This document shows positions 24,494 through 34,711 of a stretch of DNA of 64,000 nt, piece after piece. The stretch is from Candidatus Zemynaea palustris (lineage in GTDB: Bacteria; Vulcanimicrobiota; Vulcanimicrobiia; Vulcanimicrobiales; Vulcanimicrobiaceae). The DNA lies in contig PLCB01000026.1 in the NCBI GenBank assembly GCA_003134695.1, positions 25,945-89,944 of the forward strand, read 5' to 3'. A program made the translations under genes and the position numbers. How positions within the stretch are numbered: position 1 is the stretch's first letter; every line of letters starts with the position of its first letter. The notes beneath the pieces are model-generated. The model saw only the letters and a program-made list of their open reading frames with translations. It was not told the DNA's origin and did not search any database.

Positions 24494-25566
24494 TGCGCAC
24501 CCATCGAATCGCCGCCATCCCCGGCGACGGCATCGGGATCGAAGTCATCGAGGCGGGACTTGAAGTGCTCTCAGCCTTGCAGCAGACCGACGGCGGCTTC
24601 AAGCTCGACGTCAGCACCTTCGATTGGGGCTCGGCGTACTACGGGAAACACGGCCGGATGATGCCCGAGGACGGGTTGGCGCAACTGCGTCCGTTCGACG
24701 CGATCTATTTCGGCGCGGTCGGCAGTCCGAGCATTCCCGATCACATCACGCTGTGGGGCTTGCGAATCGCAATCTGCCAAGGCTTCGATCAATACGCCAA
24801 CGTTCGTCCGACGCGCATCTTGCCCGGCATCGCGAGCCCGCTGCGCAACTGCGAACCAGGCGATCTCGACTGGATCATCGTCCGGGAGAACAGCGAAGGC
24901 GAATACTCGGGCGTCGGCGGCCGCGCGCACGCCGGCTTCCCTGAAGAGGTCGCGATGGAGACCTCGGTCTTCACGCGTCGTGCCGTCGAACGCATCATGC
25001 GCTTTGCGTTCGAACTCGCGGCGACGCGTCCGCGAAAGCATCTGACCGTCGTCACCAAATCGAACGCGCAACGGCACGGGATGGTCCTGTGGGATGAGAT
25101 CGCGGCCGAGGTCGCGCGAGAATTTCCGAGCGTGACGGTCGACAAGGAACTCGTCGACGCGATGACCGTTCGCATGGCGTTGCGCCCGCGCTCGCTCGAC
25201 GTCGTCGTCGCGACGAATCTACACGCCGACATTCTCTCCGATCTGGCGGCGGCGCTCGCCGGTTCGATCGGGATCGCACCGACCGCGAACCTCGACCCGA
25301 CGCGCCGCGCGCCTTCGATGTTCGAACCGATTCACGGCTCGGCGTTCGACATCATGGGCAAGGGTGTGGCGAACCCGATTGGCGCGTTTTGGACTGCGGT
25401 GCTGATGCTCGAACATCTCGGCGAACGCGAGCCCGCGCGACGCTTGATGAACGCGATCGAACGCGTCACCGCGAACGGCCCGCGGACGCGCGATCTGGGC
25501 GGCGAAGCGGGCACCGCCGACGTGACGCGCGCGGTCCGCGACGCAATCGCTGCCGTCCCGGCCTGA
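24493..25566 (+). CDS. ttuC: Tartrate/D-malate dehydrogenase (isopropylmalate dehydrogenase family)
   Basis: 357 residues. Family motifs are IPGDGIGIEVIEAG at the start, GAVGSPSIPDHITLWGL near 75-91, and TKSNAQRHGMVLWDE near 188-202, the last typical of tartrate/D-malate dehydrogenases rather than LeuB. The metal site Asp residues lie in DLAAALAG and its surroundings near 252. It oxidatively decarboxylates beta-hydroxyacids with NAD and a divalent metal. Because no leuB is present beside leuACD, a side activity on 3-isopropylmalate is conceivable, but the motifs favour tartrate or D-malate. Confidence 0.85.
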   Translation: MRTHRIAAIPGDGIGIEVIEAGLEVLSALQQTDGGFKLDVSTFDWGSAYYGKHGRMMPEDGLAQLRPFDAIYFGAVGSPSIPDHITLWGLRIAICQGFDQYANVRPTRILPGIASPLRNCEPGDLDWIIVRENSEGEYSGVGGRAHAGFPEEVAMETSVFTRRAVERIMRFAFELAATRPRKHLTVVTKSNAQRHGMVLWDEIAAEVAREFPSVTVDKELVDAMTVRMALRPRSLDVVVATNLHADILSDLAAALAGSIGIAPTANLDPTRRAPSMFEPIHGSAFDIMGKGVANPIGAFWTAVLMLEHLGEREPARRLMNAIERVTANGPRTRDLGGEAGTADVTRAVRDAIAAVPA

Positions 25567-25641
25567 CGGCTTCGCGAGGCAGCGCAACCGCCCTAACGCG
25601 GCGAAGGTCGTAGGGAACAGTCTCAATTGGAGCACACGGCG

Positions 25642-26439
25642 ATGATCGCAACGAAGAGCTATCAGTTCTTGAACTACGAAACGGACGAGCGGATCGCGAC
25701 GCTCACGCTCGCCAACCCCGAGAAACGCAACGCGCTTTCGAGGGCGACGATGCGGGAGATCATCGGCGCGCTCGACGTCGCGGGCAAGGATCGGGCCGTG
25801 AAGGTCGTCGTCATGCGCGCGCTCGGCCCGGCCTTTAGCGCGGGCCATGACTTGCGCGAGATACGCTGCGCCGGCGATGAGAGCGACGTCGCGGCGTTCC
25901 GCGAGATCTTCGACGTCTGCGTCCAAATGATGGAGAAGGTGCAGAGCATTCCGCAACCGGTCATCGCCGAAGTCGCCGGAATCGCAACCGCGGCCGGTTG
26001 TCAACTGGTCGCCACCTGCGATCTCGCGATTGCCTCGACGGAAGCGAAGTTCGCGACGCCCGGCGTCAAGATCGGGCTCTTCTGCACGACGCCGATGGTC
26101 GCGTTGACGCGTGCCATCGGCCGCAAGCGCGCGATGGAGATGCTGCTGACCGGAGAGTTTATCGACGCCGCGACCGCCGCCGATTGGGGCCTCGTCAACA
26201 AGGTGGTTCCGGCAGAACGGCTGCACGATGAAGTGCTCGCGCTGGCGCGCAAGATCGTGGGGTCGAGCGGCTTTGTCGTCGGCCTCGGCAAGGCGGCGTT
26301 CTACGCGCAGATCGATCTCGACCAAGCGAAGGCGTACGCGTACGCGAAGGAAGTCATGAGCATGAATGCGCTCGCCGCCGACGCGCAAGAGGGCATCGGC
26401 GCCTTCCTCGAACGCCGCTCGCCCGAATGGAAGCAGTAG
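25642..26439 (+). CDS. Enoyl-CoA hydratase/isomerase (crotonase) family
   Basis: 265 residues from ATG 25642, which has GGAG nine bases upstream; a TTG 15 bases earlier is less likely. Oxyanion-hole motifs are AFSAGHDLREIR near 68-79 and EVAGIATAAGCQLVATCDLAI near 112-132. Of the two catalytic Glu positions of hydratases, the second (usually GxExxL) is not clearly present, so it may be an isomerase, hydrolase or decarboxylase of the superfamily. It is separated by 75 bases from the tartrate dehydrogenase and probably shares its operon. Confidence 0.85.
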   Translation: MIATKSYQFLNYETDERIATLTLANPEKRNALSRATMREIIGALDVAGKDRAVKVVVMRALGPAFSAGHDLREIRCAGDESDVAAFREIFDVCVQMMEKVQSIPQPVIAEVAGIATAAGCQLVATCDLAIASTEAKFATPGVKIGLFCTTPMVALTRAIGRKRAMEMLLTGEFIDAATAADWGLVNKVVPAERLHDEVLALARKIVGSSGFVVGLGKAAFYAQIDLDQAKAYAYAKEVMSMNALAADAQEGIGAFLERRSPEWKQ

Positions 26440-26443
26440 CAGT

Positions 26444-28669
26444 TTAGACGCGAACGGTTCGCAAGCGTAGTGCGTTTGCGATCACCGAGACCGAACTGAA
26501 CGACATCGCCGCTGCGGCGATCATCGGCGAAAGCAAGAGTCCGGTTACCGGATAGAGGACGCCGGCCGCGATCGGGATGCCGAGCGTATTATACGCGAAC
26601 GCGAAGATCAGATTCTGCCGAATGTTGCGGATCGTAGCTTCGCTCAAGTGCCGCGCTCGCACGATGCCGCGCAGGTCGCCCTTGACGAGCGTCACTCCGG
26701 CGCTTTCCATCGCGACGTCGGTTCCTGTCCCCATCGCGATACCGACCTGAGCCAGCGCCAGCGCCGGCGCGTCGTTGATGCCGTCGCCTGCCATCGCGAC
26801 GAATCGGCCTTCACTTTGGAGGCGCTTGACGACCGCTGCCTTTTGATCGGGCAACACGTCGGCCATGACTTCGTCGATGCCGAGCCGGCCGGCCACCGCC
26901 TTGGCCGTGGTTTCGTTGTCACCGGTGAGCATGACGATGCGAATTCCGGACTGGTGCAACGCGCTGACGGCTTCGGCGCTCGTCGCTTTGATCGGATCGG
27001 CGACGGCCACGAGACCCGCCGGCATGCCGTCGACCGCGACGAACATGACGGTTTTCCCTTGGTTCCGCAACGCTTGCGCACGCGGCGCCAAGGTTGCGAC
27101 GGCGACGCCGAGATCGTTCATCAACGCGAGATTGCCGAGCGCGACGCTTTGCGTCCCGGTCCGCCCGCGAACGCCTTTTCCCGGAAGCGATTCAAAATCG
27201 GCGACGGCCTCGAGCGGCAGGGAGCGGCTGCGCGCTCCTTCGACGATCGCCGCAGCGAGGGGGTGCTCGCTGGCGCGCTCGAGGGAGGCGGCGAAGCGCA
27301 GGATCGTCGATTCGTTAAAACCCTCACCCGCAACGACGTCTTGAAGACGCGGGCGGCCTTCAGTGAGCGTTCCGGTCTTGTCGACGACGAGCGTGTCGAC
27401 GAGACGCAGCGTTTCTATTGCCTCGGCATTCCTGAAGAGCACGCCGAAGGTCGCGCCTTTTCCGCTCGCCACCATGATCGACATCGGCGTCGCAAGGCCG
27501 AGCGCGCACGGGCAAGCGATGATCAAGACGGCGACGGCGTTAACGATCGCGTACGCCATCGACGGCGCGGGCCCGACGACCGCCCAAACGACGAAGGTTA
27601 CGACCGCGACCGCGATCACAGCAGGGACGAAATAGCCGGAGACCACGTCGGCAAGCTTCTGAATCGGCGCGCGGCTGCGGCTCGCCTCGGCCACCATCCG
27701 GACGATCTGTGCGAGCAACGTCTCGCTTCCGACGCGGCGCGCTTCCATGACGAGCGAGCCGGTTCCATTGATGGTCGCGCCGACGACGGAATCACCGGGT
27801 CCCTTTTCGATCGGGATCGGTTCGCCCGTGATCATCGATTCGTCGATCGAAGAGCGGCCCTCGATGACGACACCGTCGACTGGGACTTTCTCGCCGGGCC
27901 GAACCCGGAGGTGGTCGCCGGCGTGGACGTCGTCAAGGCTGACGTCTCCCTCCGACCCGTCGGCATTGATGCGCCGCGCCGTCTTGGGAGCGAGCCGCAG
28001 CAGCGCTCGGACGGCGGCGTTCGTTTGGCTGCGAGCGCGCAGGTCCATCACCTGTCCGAGAAGGACGAGCGTCGTAATGACCGCCGCCGCTTCGAAGTAG
28101 ACGTCGACCTGCCCCGACATGCCGCGAAAGGACGCGGGAAACATCGACGGCGCGATGGTGGCGACCAGACTGTAAACGTACGCGACGGCGATTCCGAGGC
28201 CGATCAGCGTGAACATGTTTAGGTTGCGTGTCACGATGGAGCGCCACGCTCGCACGAAGAACGGCCAACCTCCCCAGAGCACGACCGGACTGCTCAGCGC
28301 GAGTTCTATCAAACGGATCGCGAAGGGTGGCAGTGGGTTGTAGACTCCCGGGAAATTCTCGCTCATCGCGAGCGCGAAAACGGGGACGCTGAGTGCGGCG
28401 CTGACCCAAAAGCGTCGCGACATGTCGCGAAGTTCCGGATTCTCGATTTCCTCGATCGTGACTTGACGAGGCTCGAGCGCCATTCCGCAGATCGGGCAGT
28501 CCCCGGGCTCGGAGCGAACGATCTGCGGATGCATGGGACAAGTCCACTCGACGCGCGTGGCAGCGAGCGGCGTCGCCGGTTCGAGCGCCATCCCACACTT
28601 CGGGCAGTCGCCGGCCTCGCCGGCCGTGATTTCGGGATGCATCGGGCACGTGTACGGAGGGTTATTCAT
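26444..28669 (-). CDS. Copper-type P1B ATPase with two N-terminal metal-binding motifs
   Basis: 741 residues. Two tandem heavy-metal-binding domains open the protein (YTCPMHPEI...[11 protein letters not shown] and WTCPMHPQI...[11 protein letters not shown], residues 7-67), in place of CxxC ferredoxin-like HMA domains. Eight membrane helices surround the transport motif [11 protein letters not shown]. The phosphorylation loop DKTGT and the hinge [10 protein letters not shown] are intact, so it should be active. It exports Cu(I) or Ag(I) from the cytoplasm. The stop is four bases from the convergent crotonase stop. No chaperone or CueR/CsoR gene is adjacent. Confidence 0.93.
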   Translation of the reverse strand: MNNPPYTCPMHPEITAGEAGDCPKCGMALEPATPLAATRVEWTCPMHPQIVRSEPGDCPICGMALEPRQVTIEEIENPELRDMSRRFWVSAALSVPVFALAMSENFPGVYNPLPPFAIRLIELALSSPVVLWGGWPFFVRAWRSIVTRNLNMFTLIGLGIAVAYVYSLVATIAPSMFPASFRGMSGQVDVYFEAAAVITTLVLLGQVMDLRARSQTNAAVRALLRLAPKTARRINADGSEGDVSLDDVHAGDHLRVRPGEKVPVDGVVIEGRSSIDESMITGEPIPIEKGPGDSVVGATINGTGSLVMEARRVGSETLLAQIVRMVAEASRSRAPIQKLADVVSGYFVPAVIAVAVVTFVVWAVVGPAPSMAYAIVNAVAVLIIACPCALGLATPMSIMVASGKGATFGVLFRNAEAIETLRLVDTLVVDKTGTLTEGRPRLQDVVAGEGFNESTILRFAASLERASEHPLAAAIVEGARSRSLPLEAVADFESLPGKGVRGRTGTQSVALGNLALMNDLGVAVATLAPRAQALRNQGKTVMFVAVDGMPAGLVAVADPIKATSAEAVSALHQSGIRIVMLTGDNETTAKAVAGRLGIDEVMADVLPDQKAAVVKRLQSEGRFVAMAGDGINDAPALALAQVGIAMGTGTDVAMESAGVTLVKGDLRGIVRARHLSEATIRNIRQNLIFAFAYNTLGIPIAAGVLYPVTGLLLSPMIAAAAMSFSSVSVIANALRLRTVRV

Positions 28670-28760
28670 CGCCCGACCGATTATGGGCTGCTATTCCGAA
28701 AACTGCAACCCGGCGCTGAACGCCGCGTGGATGGTCAGCGCGAGAGCGATTCGGATGAAG

Positions 28761-29489
28761 CTACGTCGAGTGACCGCGGTTAAAGGCGATCGTCTCCTCG
28801 AAATCTGCCGGCTTTGACGGGACGCCTGCGAGCAACGCCGAGACGAACGCCTCCGAAGAGGCGTGAGCGAGCGCCGCGTTGTGACGGCGTTCGAATCCGA
28901 TGGTGGACGACGGCTTACCGCTCATCGCCTTTCCGCATGGGCTGCCCGCGATGTGAGCCGGATAGACTTCGACATCATCGGGCAGCGCTAGTATTTTTTC
29001 GTGCAGCGAAGCGTAGAGCGTGCGCGCCGCGCCTTCGTCGCCGAAATCGGGACGTCCGACATCGCCGACGAACAATGTGTCGCCGGTCAGAACGAGCCAC
29101 GGCCATTCGCTGCGGGTACGATCGACGACCAGGAGTGAGATGCTTTCGGGCGTGTGGCCCGGGGTGTGCAGAACACGAACGATCACGTTCCCAAGCGATA
29201 CCACAGAACCATCATCGAGGGGTGTGAAAGGAAAAGCCACATCGGCACTCCGGTGAAGATGGATTGACGCGCCGGTGCGCGCCGCGAGAACACGCTCGCC
29301 GGAACGATGGTCGGCGTGCACGTGGGTCAAGAGGATCGTTTCGATCCGCATTCCGTTTTCGTTCGCGATGGTTTCGTAGTCAGTGACCTCGAACTGAGGA
29401 TCGACGACCGCGGCGCGGCCCTGGCCGCCTCAACCGAAAACGTACGACGCGCAGCCGGTTGCGGAGTTGAGCACCTGTCGAAAGATCAT
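28761..29489 (-). CDS. Persulfide dioxygenase-like MBL-fold protein with in-frame UGA
   Basis: The complete frame runs from ATG 29489 (overlapping the MFS stop, ATGA) through a TGA at 29430-29432 (codon 20) to the stop at 28761, 242 positions. Both sides of the TGA fit the family: residues 1-19 end GCASYVFG and 21-31 read GGQGRAAVVDP. The zinc motif is THVHADH (H56, H58, D60, H61), with TPGHTPE near 110 and TGDTLFVGDVGRPDF near 135. In relatives such as CstB the residue at codon 20 is Cys. The TGA may be selenocysteine, a nonsense mutation or a sequence error. An internal ATG at 29351 would give a protein lacking the first strands. Confidence 0.75.
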
Positions 29490-30733
29490 GAGACGCCCCG
29501 GAGCGGGAACGGAGATGTCACGATGTGCGTTTCGCGCATGCGCGCCGCGACGATGACTCCGGAAGCAAACGTGATCGCCGCGACGGCGACGATCGCGCTG
29601 CGCTGACCGAACGAGTGCGCGACGATTCCGGCGATCAGCGCGCCGAACGCGTAGCCGGCATCGCGCCAGAGCCGGTACACGCCGACCGCCGAGGCGCGAA
29701 CGAGCGGATCGACGACGTCGCCGATAGCCGCCAGCAACGTGGGGTAAACCATCGCCGTACCCGTCCCTAGCAAGACGGCGGCGAACAGCCATGCGCCAAA
29801 GTTGGCTGGGACGAGGAACATCCAGATCGCGAAGGCTTGCAGGCACATTCCTCCGGCAATCAGCCATTTACGGCCGATCGTGTCGGAGAGTGCGCCCGTG
29901 AAGAGTTGCAAGAACCCCCACGTCGCCGGATAGACGGCGGCGAGCACGGCGATATGCCCGACGTCGAGTCCCGCGACCGCAAAGTATAGCGGCAGGAGTC
30001 CCCATGCTAAGCCGTCGTTGAGATTGTTGACGAGCCCGGCTTGGCTGATTGAGAAAAGCGTCGGGTTGCGCCACGAGACTTCGGCGAAGAGTTGCCCAAA
30101 CGCGGCTGAAGGTCCAGCCGCTTTACCCGCTTCGAAGCGCGCGTGGCCGTGCGTCTCGCGCACCGCGAATACCGAAAGGACGAGGCCGACGGCGACGGCG
30201 ACCAAACCGAGCGCGAACGGCCACGGCCGCAAACCGTAATGCTCGGCGATGACGCCCGAGAGATACGCGGCGACGCCGACGGAAAGATATCCTGCGAATT
30301 CGTTGAGCCCCATCGCAAGCCCGCGTTGTTTTGGCCCGACGAGATCGATCTTCATGACGACCGTCATCGACCAGCACAAACCTTGGTTGATGCCGAGCAG
30401 CACGTTCGCGAAGATGATCCAGCCCCACGCCGGCGCGAACATGAGCAGAAACGGTATCGGAAGCGCAAACAACCATCCGGCGACGAGCAGCGGCTTCCGT
30501 CCGGTGCGATCGGCGGCGCGCCCAGCGTAGAGGTTGGCGAGCGCTTTCGTGAAGCCGAACGTCACGATGAAGGAGAGCACCGCCGTCTCGGAGGCTAACC
30601 CGAAAACGCGCTGGCCGGCGAGCGGTAAGACGTCGCGTTCGATTCCGACCATCGCGCCGACGAATGCGTTGACGAGGACGAGCAGCCAAAACCGACCGGC
30701 GTTCGCGCGCAGGCCCAGTCGATAGGCGGTCAC
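29486..30733 (-). CDS. MFS transporter
   Basis: 415 residues from GTG 30733, which overlaps the TGA of the ArsR-rhodanese gene (GTGA); longer versions of the frame only add a shadow of that gene. Twelve transmembrane helices are predicted. The loop AGRAADRTGRKPLL near 78-91 is the MFS signature A, repeated weakly as GALSDTIGRKWL in the second half. Position in an ArsR-rhodanese/MFS/MBL operon suggests export of a sulfur- or metalloid-related compound; the substrate is unknown. Confidence 0.9.
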   Translation of the reverse strand: MTAYRLGLRANAGRFWLLVLVNAFVGAMVGIERDVLPLAGQRVFGLASETAVLSFIVTFGFTKALANLYAGRAADRTGRKPLLVAGWLFALPIPFLLMFAPAWGWIIFANVLLGINQGLCWSMTVVMKIDLVGPKQRGLAMGLNEFAGYLSVGVAAYLSGVIAEHYGLRPWPFALGLVAVAVGLVLSVFAVRETHGHARFEAGKAAGPSAAFGQLFAEVSWRNPTLFSISQAGLVNNLNDGLAWGLLPLYFAVAGLDVGHIAVLAAVYPATWGFLQLFTGALSDTIGRKWLIAGGMCLQAFAIWMFLVPANFGAWLFAAVLLGTGTAMVYPTLLAAIGDVVDPLVRASAVGVYRLWRDAGYAFGALIAGIVAHSFGQRSAIVAVAAITFASGVIVAARMRETHIVTSPFPLRGVS

Positions 30734-31395
30734 GCCGAACGCGCGGTGGCGAGCCCTAACTCTTCCCATTCGGGGAAGCCGATACGCATGCGCCGAGCGC
30801 GGTAGCCACGCTTGCGGAGAATCTCCACCGCCTCGTCGGCGAAGGTACAGTACGGGCCGCGGCAATACGCGACGACCTCGCAGGTTTTTGCAAACGGCAG
30901 CCGTCGGCGCTTGCCCAGCTCGTCAATCGGCAGCGTTTGCGCGCCGTCGATGTGGCCAGCGTCGTATTCTCGAACGGGACGTACGTCGAGGACGACGAGC
31001 GACGGATCGCCTAGTCTGCGCGCGACTTCATCCGCGGAAACGTCGCTCCCCGAGGGGCGCGCAAGGTGGAGTTGCACGATACGATGCAGCTCGGCGTCAT
31101 AGCGCTCGGCCGTCTGGCGGAGGACGCGCAATAAGCCGGTGATCTCGCGCGAGGCGAGCCGGTAAAAGACTCGCGTCCCTTGTTTGCGCGTCGCGACCAG
31201 ATTCGCACCGAGCAACCGTCGCAAATGCTGCGAGGCGTTCGCGACGGACAGATCGAGCTCCAGCGCGAGTTCCTCGACGCTCCGTTCGCTCTGGGCGAGC
31301 AAGTCGACGAGCTCGAAACGCCGCGGGCTTGCGAGGGCGGCGGCGATCTCGGCGAACCGGGGATAAAGGGCGTCCTTAAATGCTCTCGTGGCCAT
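30730..31395 (-). CDS. ArsR-family regulator fused to a rhodanese domain
   Basis: 221 residues. An ArsR/SmtB winged helix fills residues 10-100 (LSVANASQHLRRLLGANLV is the recognition helix). It lacks the ELCVCDL metal-binding motif of arsenic sensors. A rhodanese domain covers 115-215, with the active-site loop CRGPYC (Cys178 and Cys183), which accepts a sulfane sulfur. Such fusions can sense persulfides through the rhodanese Cys. It is the first gene of the operon and has a palindromic operator over its own promoter at 31401-31418. The ATG lies about one base from the predicted transcription start. Confidence 0.92.
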   Translation of the reverse strand: MATRAFKDALYPRFAEIAAALASPRRFELVDLLAQSERSVEELALELDLSVANASQHLRRLLGANLVATRKQGTRVFYRLASREITGLLRVLRQTAERYDAELHRIVQLHLARPSGSDVSADEVARRLGDPSLVVLDVRPVREYDAGHIDGAQTLPIDELGKRRRLPFAKTCEVVAYCRGPYCTFADEAVEILRKRGYRARRMRIGFPEWEELGLATARSA

Positions 31396-31400
31396 GTGGT

Positions 31401-31418
31401 AGTATATTCAATTGAATA
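31401..31418 (-). promoter_or_regulatory. -10 box TATACT and palindromic ArsR operator
   Basis: TATTCAATTGAATA at 31405-31418 is a perfect 14-base palindrome; a further ATTGAA half-site follows at 31420. It overlaps the -10 box TATACT (31401-31406, minus strand), six bases from the regulator's ATG. This is the expected place for autorepression by the ArsR-rhodanese protein. Confidence 0.7.
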
Positions 31419-31492
31419 ATTGAAGACCTTTCGGATTCCGGGATATTCCACGTCGCCAGGACCCGGACCGCGCCACAGACGAGTGAGCGACG

Positions 31493-31792
31493 GTGTCGCG
31501 CCACTTCGTAAGTGAGGCGCTCGAGCCGAAGGCCGAGAGTTTCGATGCGTCCACGATTGCGCGCGGCGAGCCTTCGCTGCCGGTGTCGTTCAGGTGGCGC
31601 GAGCGCGAACTCGTCGTCGAGGCGTTACTGCGAACGTGGCGCTCGCACCGCATGGACCGGGGCGAGAAGTACGTGGCGCGCCACTACTTCGAGTTTGCCG
31701 TCGCCGGAGGGAGCACGGCAATCGTCTACTGCGAACGGCAGACACGCAAGCCCGGCGCGCCACGCTGGTGGCTCTACACGATCGAAGACTGA
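31493..31792 (+). CDS. DUF6504-like small protein
   Basis: 99 residues from GTG 31493. Recognisable family pattern: FVSEALEP near residue 5, SFDASTIARGEPSLPVSFRW at 16-35, RGEKYVARHYFEF at 56-68 and CERQ...RWWLYTIED at the end. These small proteins are common in Actinobacteria and relatives next to DNA polymerase or mutagenesis genes, but no such neighbour is here. Function is unknown. Confidence 0.7.
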   Translation: MSRHFVSEALEPKAESFDASTIARGEPSLPVSFRWRERELVVEALLRTWRSHRMDRGEKYVARHYFEFAVAGGSTAIVYCERQTRKPGAPRWWLYTIED

Positions 31793-31809
31793 GTTCGCGG
31801 GCAGCGGGA

Positions 31810-32328
31810 TCAGTCGGGGAGTGCAGCGATCTCCGCTTCGGTGAGGCGCCGGAAAGCATACCGGTAGCCGCTGTACACCGCGAAACCGTAAAAGAAGAGA
31901 TCCATTACCTGGAACCCCTCTTTGAGGAACAGGAGCGCTAGCGCGGGCGTGAGCTTCGCGACGATCGTGAGGGCCGGAACCTTCGCGTATTGCGCAACCG
32001 TGACGATGGTCGCGCCGAGATTGCCCGCGACGCAACCGAGGAACGACAACACGGCGCCCGCGATTCCGAAACTACGATCTACGCCGCGGCCGAGCGTGCG
32101 AACGCCGAAGCCGACGATGAATCCGACGGCGAGCGCCATATAGCCGATCTGAAAATGCGTCGCCGCGGTGATCGCCGCCCAGAGAGCCGCCGCGACCGCT
32201 GCCCCGATCAGGCCGCCGACGATTCCGAGCGTCAGGCTCTGGTGCGCCCGAATGTTTCCGATGAGCCCCATGAGCGCGATCTGCCGCGCACTCGGTTGTT
32301 CGTGGTCGAGCGAATGGTCAGTCTGCAT
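31810..32328 (-). CDS. Conserved integral membrane protein
   Basis: 172 residues. A soluble N-terminus of about 30 residues precedes four transmembrane helices. Conserved-looking motifs are GFIVGFGVRTLGRGVDRSFG (near 66-85) and FLGCVAGNLGAT (near 94-107), seen in uncharacterised membrane proteins of many phyla. It stands 18 bases upstream of the metX stop on the same strand but after it in transcription, so it may be read with the methionine operon. Function is unknown. Confidence 0.7.
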   Translation of the reverse strand: MQTDHSLDHEQPSARQIALMGLIGNIRAHQSLTLGIVGGLIGAAVAAALWAAITAATHFQIGYMALAVGFIVGFGVRTLGRGVDRSFGIAGAVLSFLGCVAGNLGATIVTVAQYAKVPALTIVAKLTPALALLFLKEGFQVMDLFFYGFAVYSGYRYAFRRLTEAEIAALPD

Positions 32329-32346
32329 CGCGAGCAGCTTCGACGC

Positions 32347-33390
32347 CTAGTTCGTCACCGCTTCCAGGCCGGCGTAGAGCGGTGCCAGCCGTGGGGCGAC
32401 CAGCGCCCTCAAATGTTCCGGCTCGGCGAGGAACGCGTCGTGGCCGTGATTCGAGATCAGTTCCAAGTAGACGCTGTCTGCGCCGGCGGCCGCGAAACGC
32501 TCCGCCGCGGCGCGGACGTACTCGGGCAAGAACAGCCAGTCGCTCCAGATGCCGACGAACGTGTAGGCCGGGTGCGGGTCGGAGAGCACGCGGTCGCGCG
32601 TGTCGAACAGATCCATCGCGCGCGTCACCGTGAGATAGGCCTGCGGATCCATCCGGGCCGAGAAAAGTTTACCCTGATGGTCGAGATAACCCTCGACGTC
32701 GAACCGGTCGTTTGCGTGCTTCGTCGGGTCGCCGCCTTTGCGGTCGAACTTGCGGCCGTGCCGTTCTCCCAGCAGCGCTTCGCTCTTGTAGGTGAGCATC
32801 GCGATCTTTCGCGCAAGTTCGACCCCGGCTTGCGGCGTCGCGCCGATCGCGATCGCTTCGCGTGCGACGGCGTTGAGCGCGATGCCGAAAGCGGAGAACC
32901 AGTCGTACGCGCCGACGATCAGCGCGCGATCGACGTGCCTCGGTGTCTGCAGCGTCCACTCGAGCGCCTGCATCCCGCCGAGCGAGCCGCCCGCGACGAC
33001 GGCGAGGCGCTCGATGCCGAGCGCTCCCAACGCGAGCCGTTGCGCGCGCACCATGTCGGAGACACCAACGACCGGAAAATCGGCGCCGTACGGTTTTCCG
33101 CCCGGCCCGAACGAGGTGGGTCCGGTGGAACCGTAGCAACTCCCGAGCACGTTCACGCCGATCACCGCCAAGGCGCGCGTATCGAGCAACTTACCCGGGC
33201 CTGCGATCTCGCCCCACCAATCGGCGACGCGGCTCGAGCCGGTCAGCGCGTGATTGACGAGCGCGACGTTGCGTCCGTCGGCGCGCGGTTCGCCGTAGAT
33301 GCTGACGCGCTGGACGACGGCGGGCAGCGTGACGCCGCAATCCAGCGTGAACGCGCCGATATTGACGTCGCGCTCGAGGGTCGGTTCCGT
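32347..33390 (-). CDS. metX: Homoserine O-acetyltransferase with no ATG/GTG/TTG start
   Basis: 347 residues if translation starts at ACG 33390. Family sequence is continuous from that codon (NIGAFTLDCG, then NHALTGSSRVADWW), and the first normal start codon (TTG 33189) would remove 67 residues including the HALTG oxyanion motif. The alpha/beta-hydrolase triad is present: nucleophile Ser in GGSLGG near 135, Asp in IWSDWLF near 288 and His in SNHGHDAF near 322. It activates homoserine with acetyl-CoA (or succinyl-CoA) for sulfhydrylation by MetY. ACG sits one base after the metY stop, suggesting coupled reinitiation. Confidence 0.9.
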   Translation of the reverse strand, partial: TEPTLERDVNIGAFTLDCGVTLPAVVQRVSIYGEPRADGRNVALVNHALTGSSRVADWWGEIAGPGKLLDTRALAVIGVNVLGSCYGSTGPTSFGPGGKPYGADFPVVGVSDMVRAQRLALGALGIERLAVVAGGSLGGMQALEWTLQTPRHVDRALIVGAYDWFSAFGIALNAVAREAIAIGATPQAGVELARKIAMLTYKSEALLGERHGRKFDRKGGDPTKHANDRFDVEGYLDHQGKLFSARMDPQAYLTVTRAMDLFDTRDRVLSDPHPAYTFVGIWSDWLFLPEYVRAAAERFAAAGADSVYLELISNHGHDAFLAEPEHLRALVAPRLAPLYAGLEAVTN

Positions 33391-33391
33391 C

Positions 33392-34703
<1,312 letters not shown>

Positions 34704-34711
<8 letters not shown>

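Noticed and set aside
28761-29351. MBL gene starting at internal ATG 29351 as an ordinary complete gene
   Set aside because: It would lack the first 46 residues of the fold, which are encoded just upstream across the TGA.
32347-33189. metX starting at TTG 33189
   Set aside because: It would lose the conserved HALTG region that is encoded upstream in the same frame.
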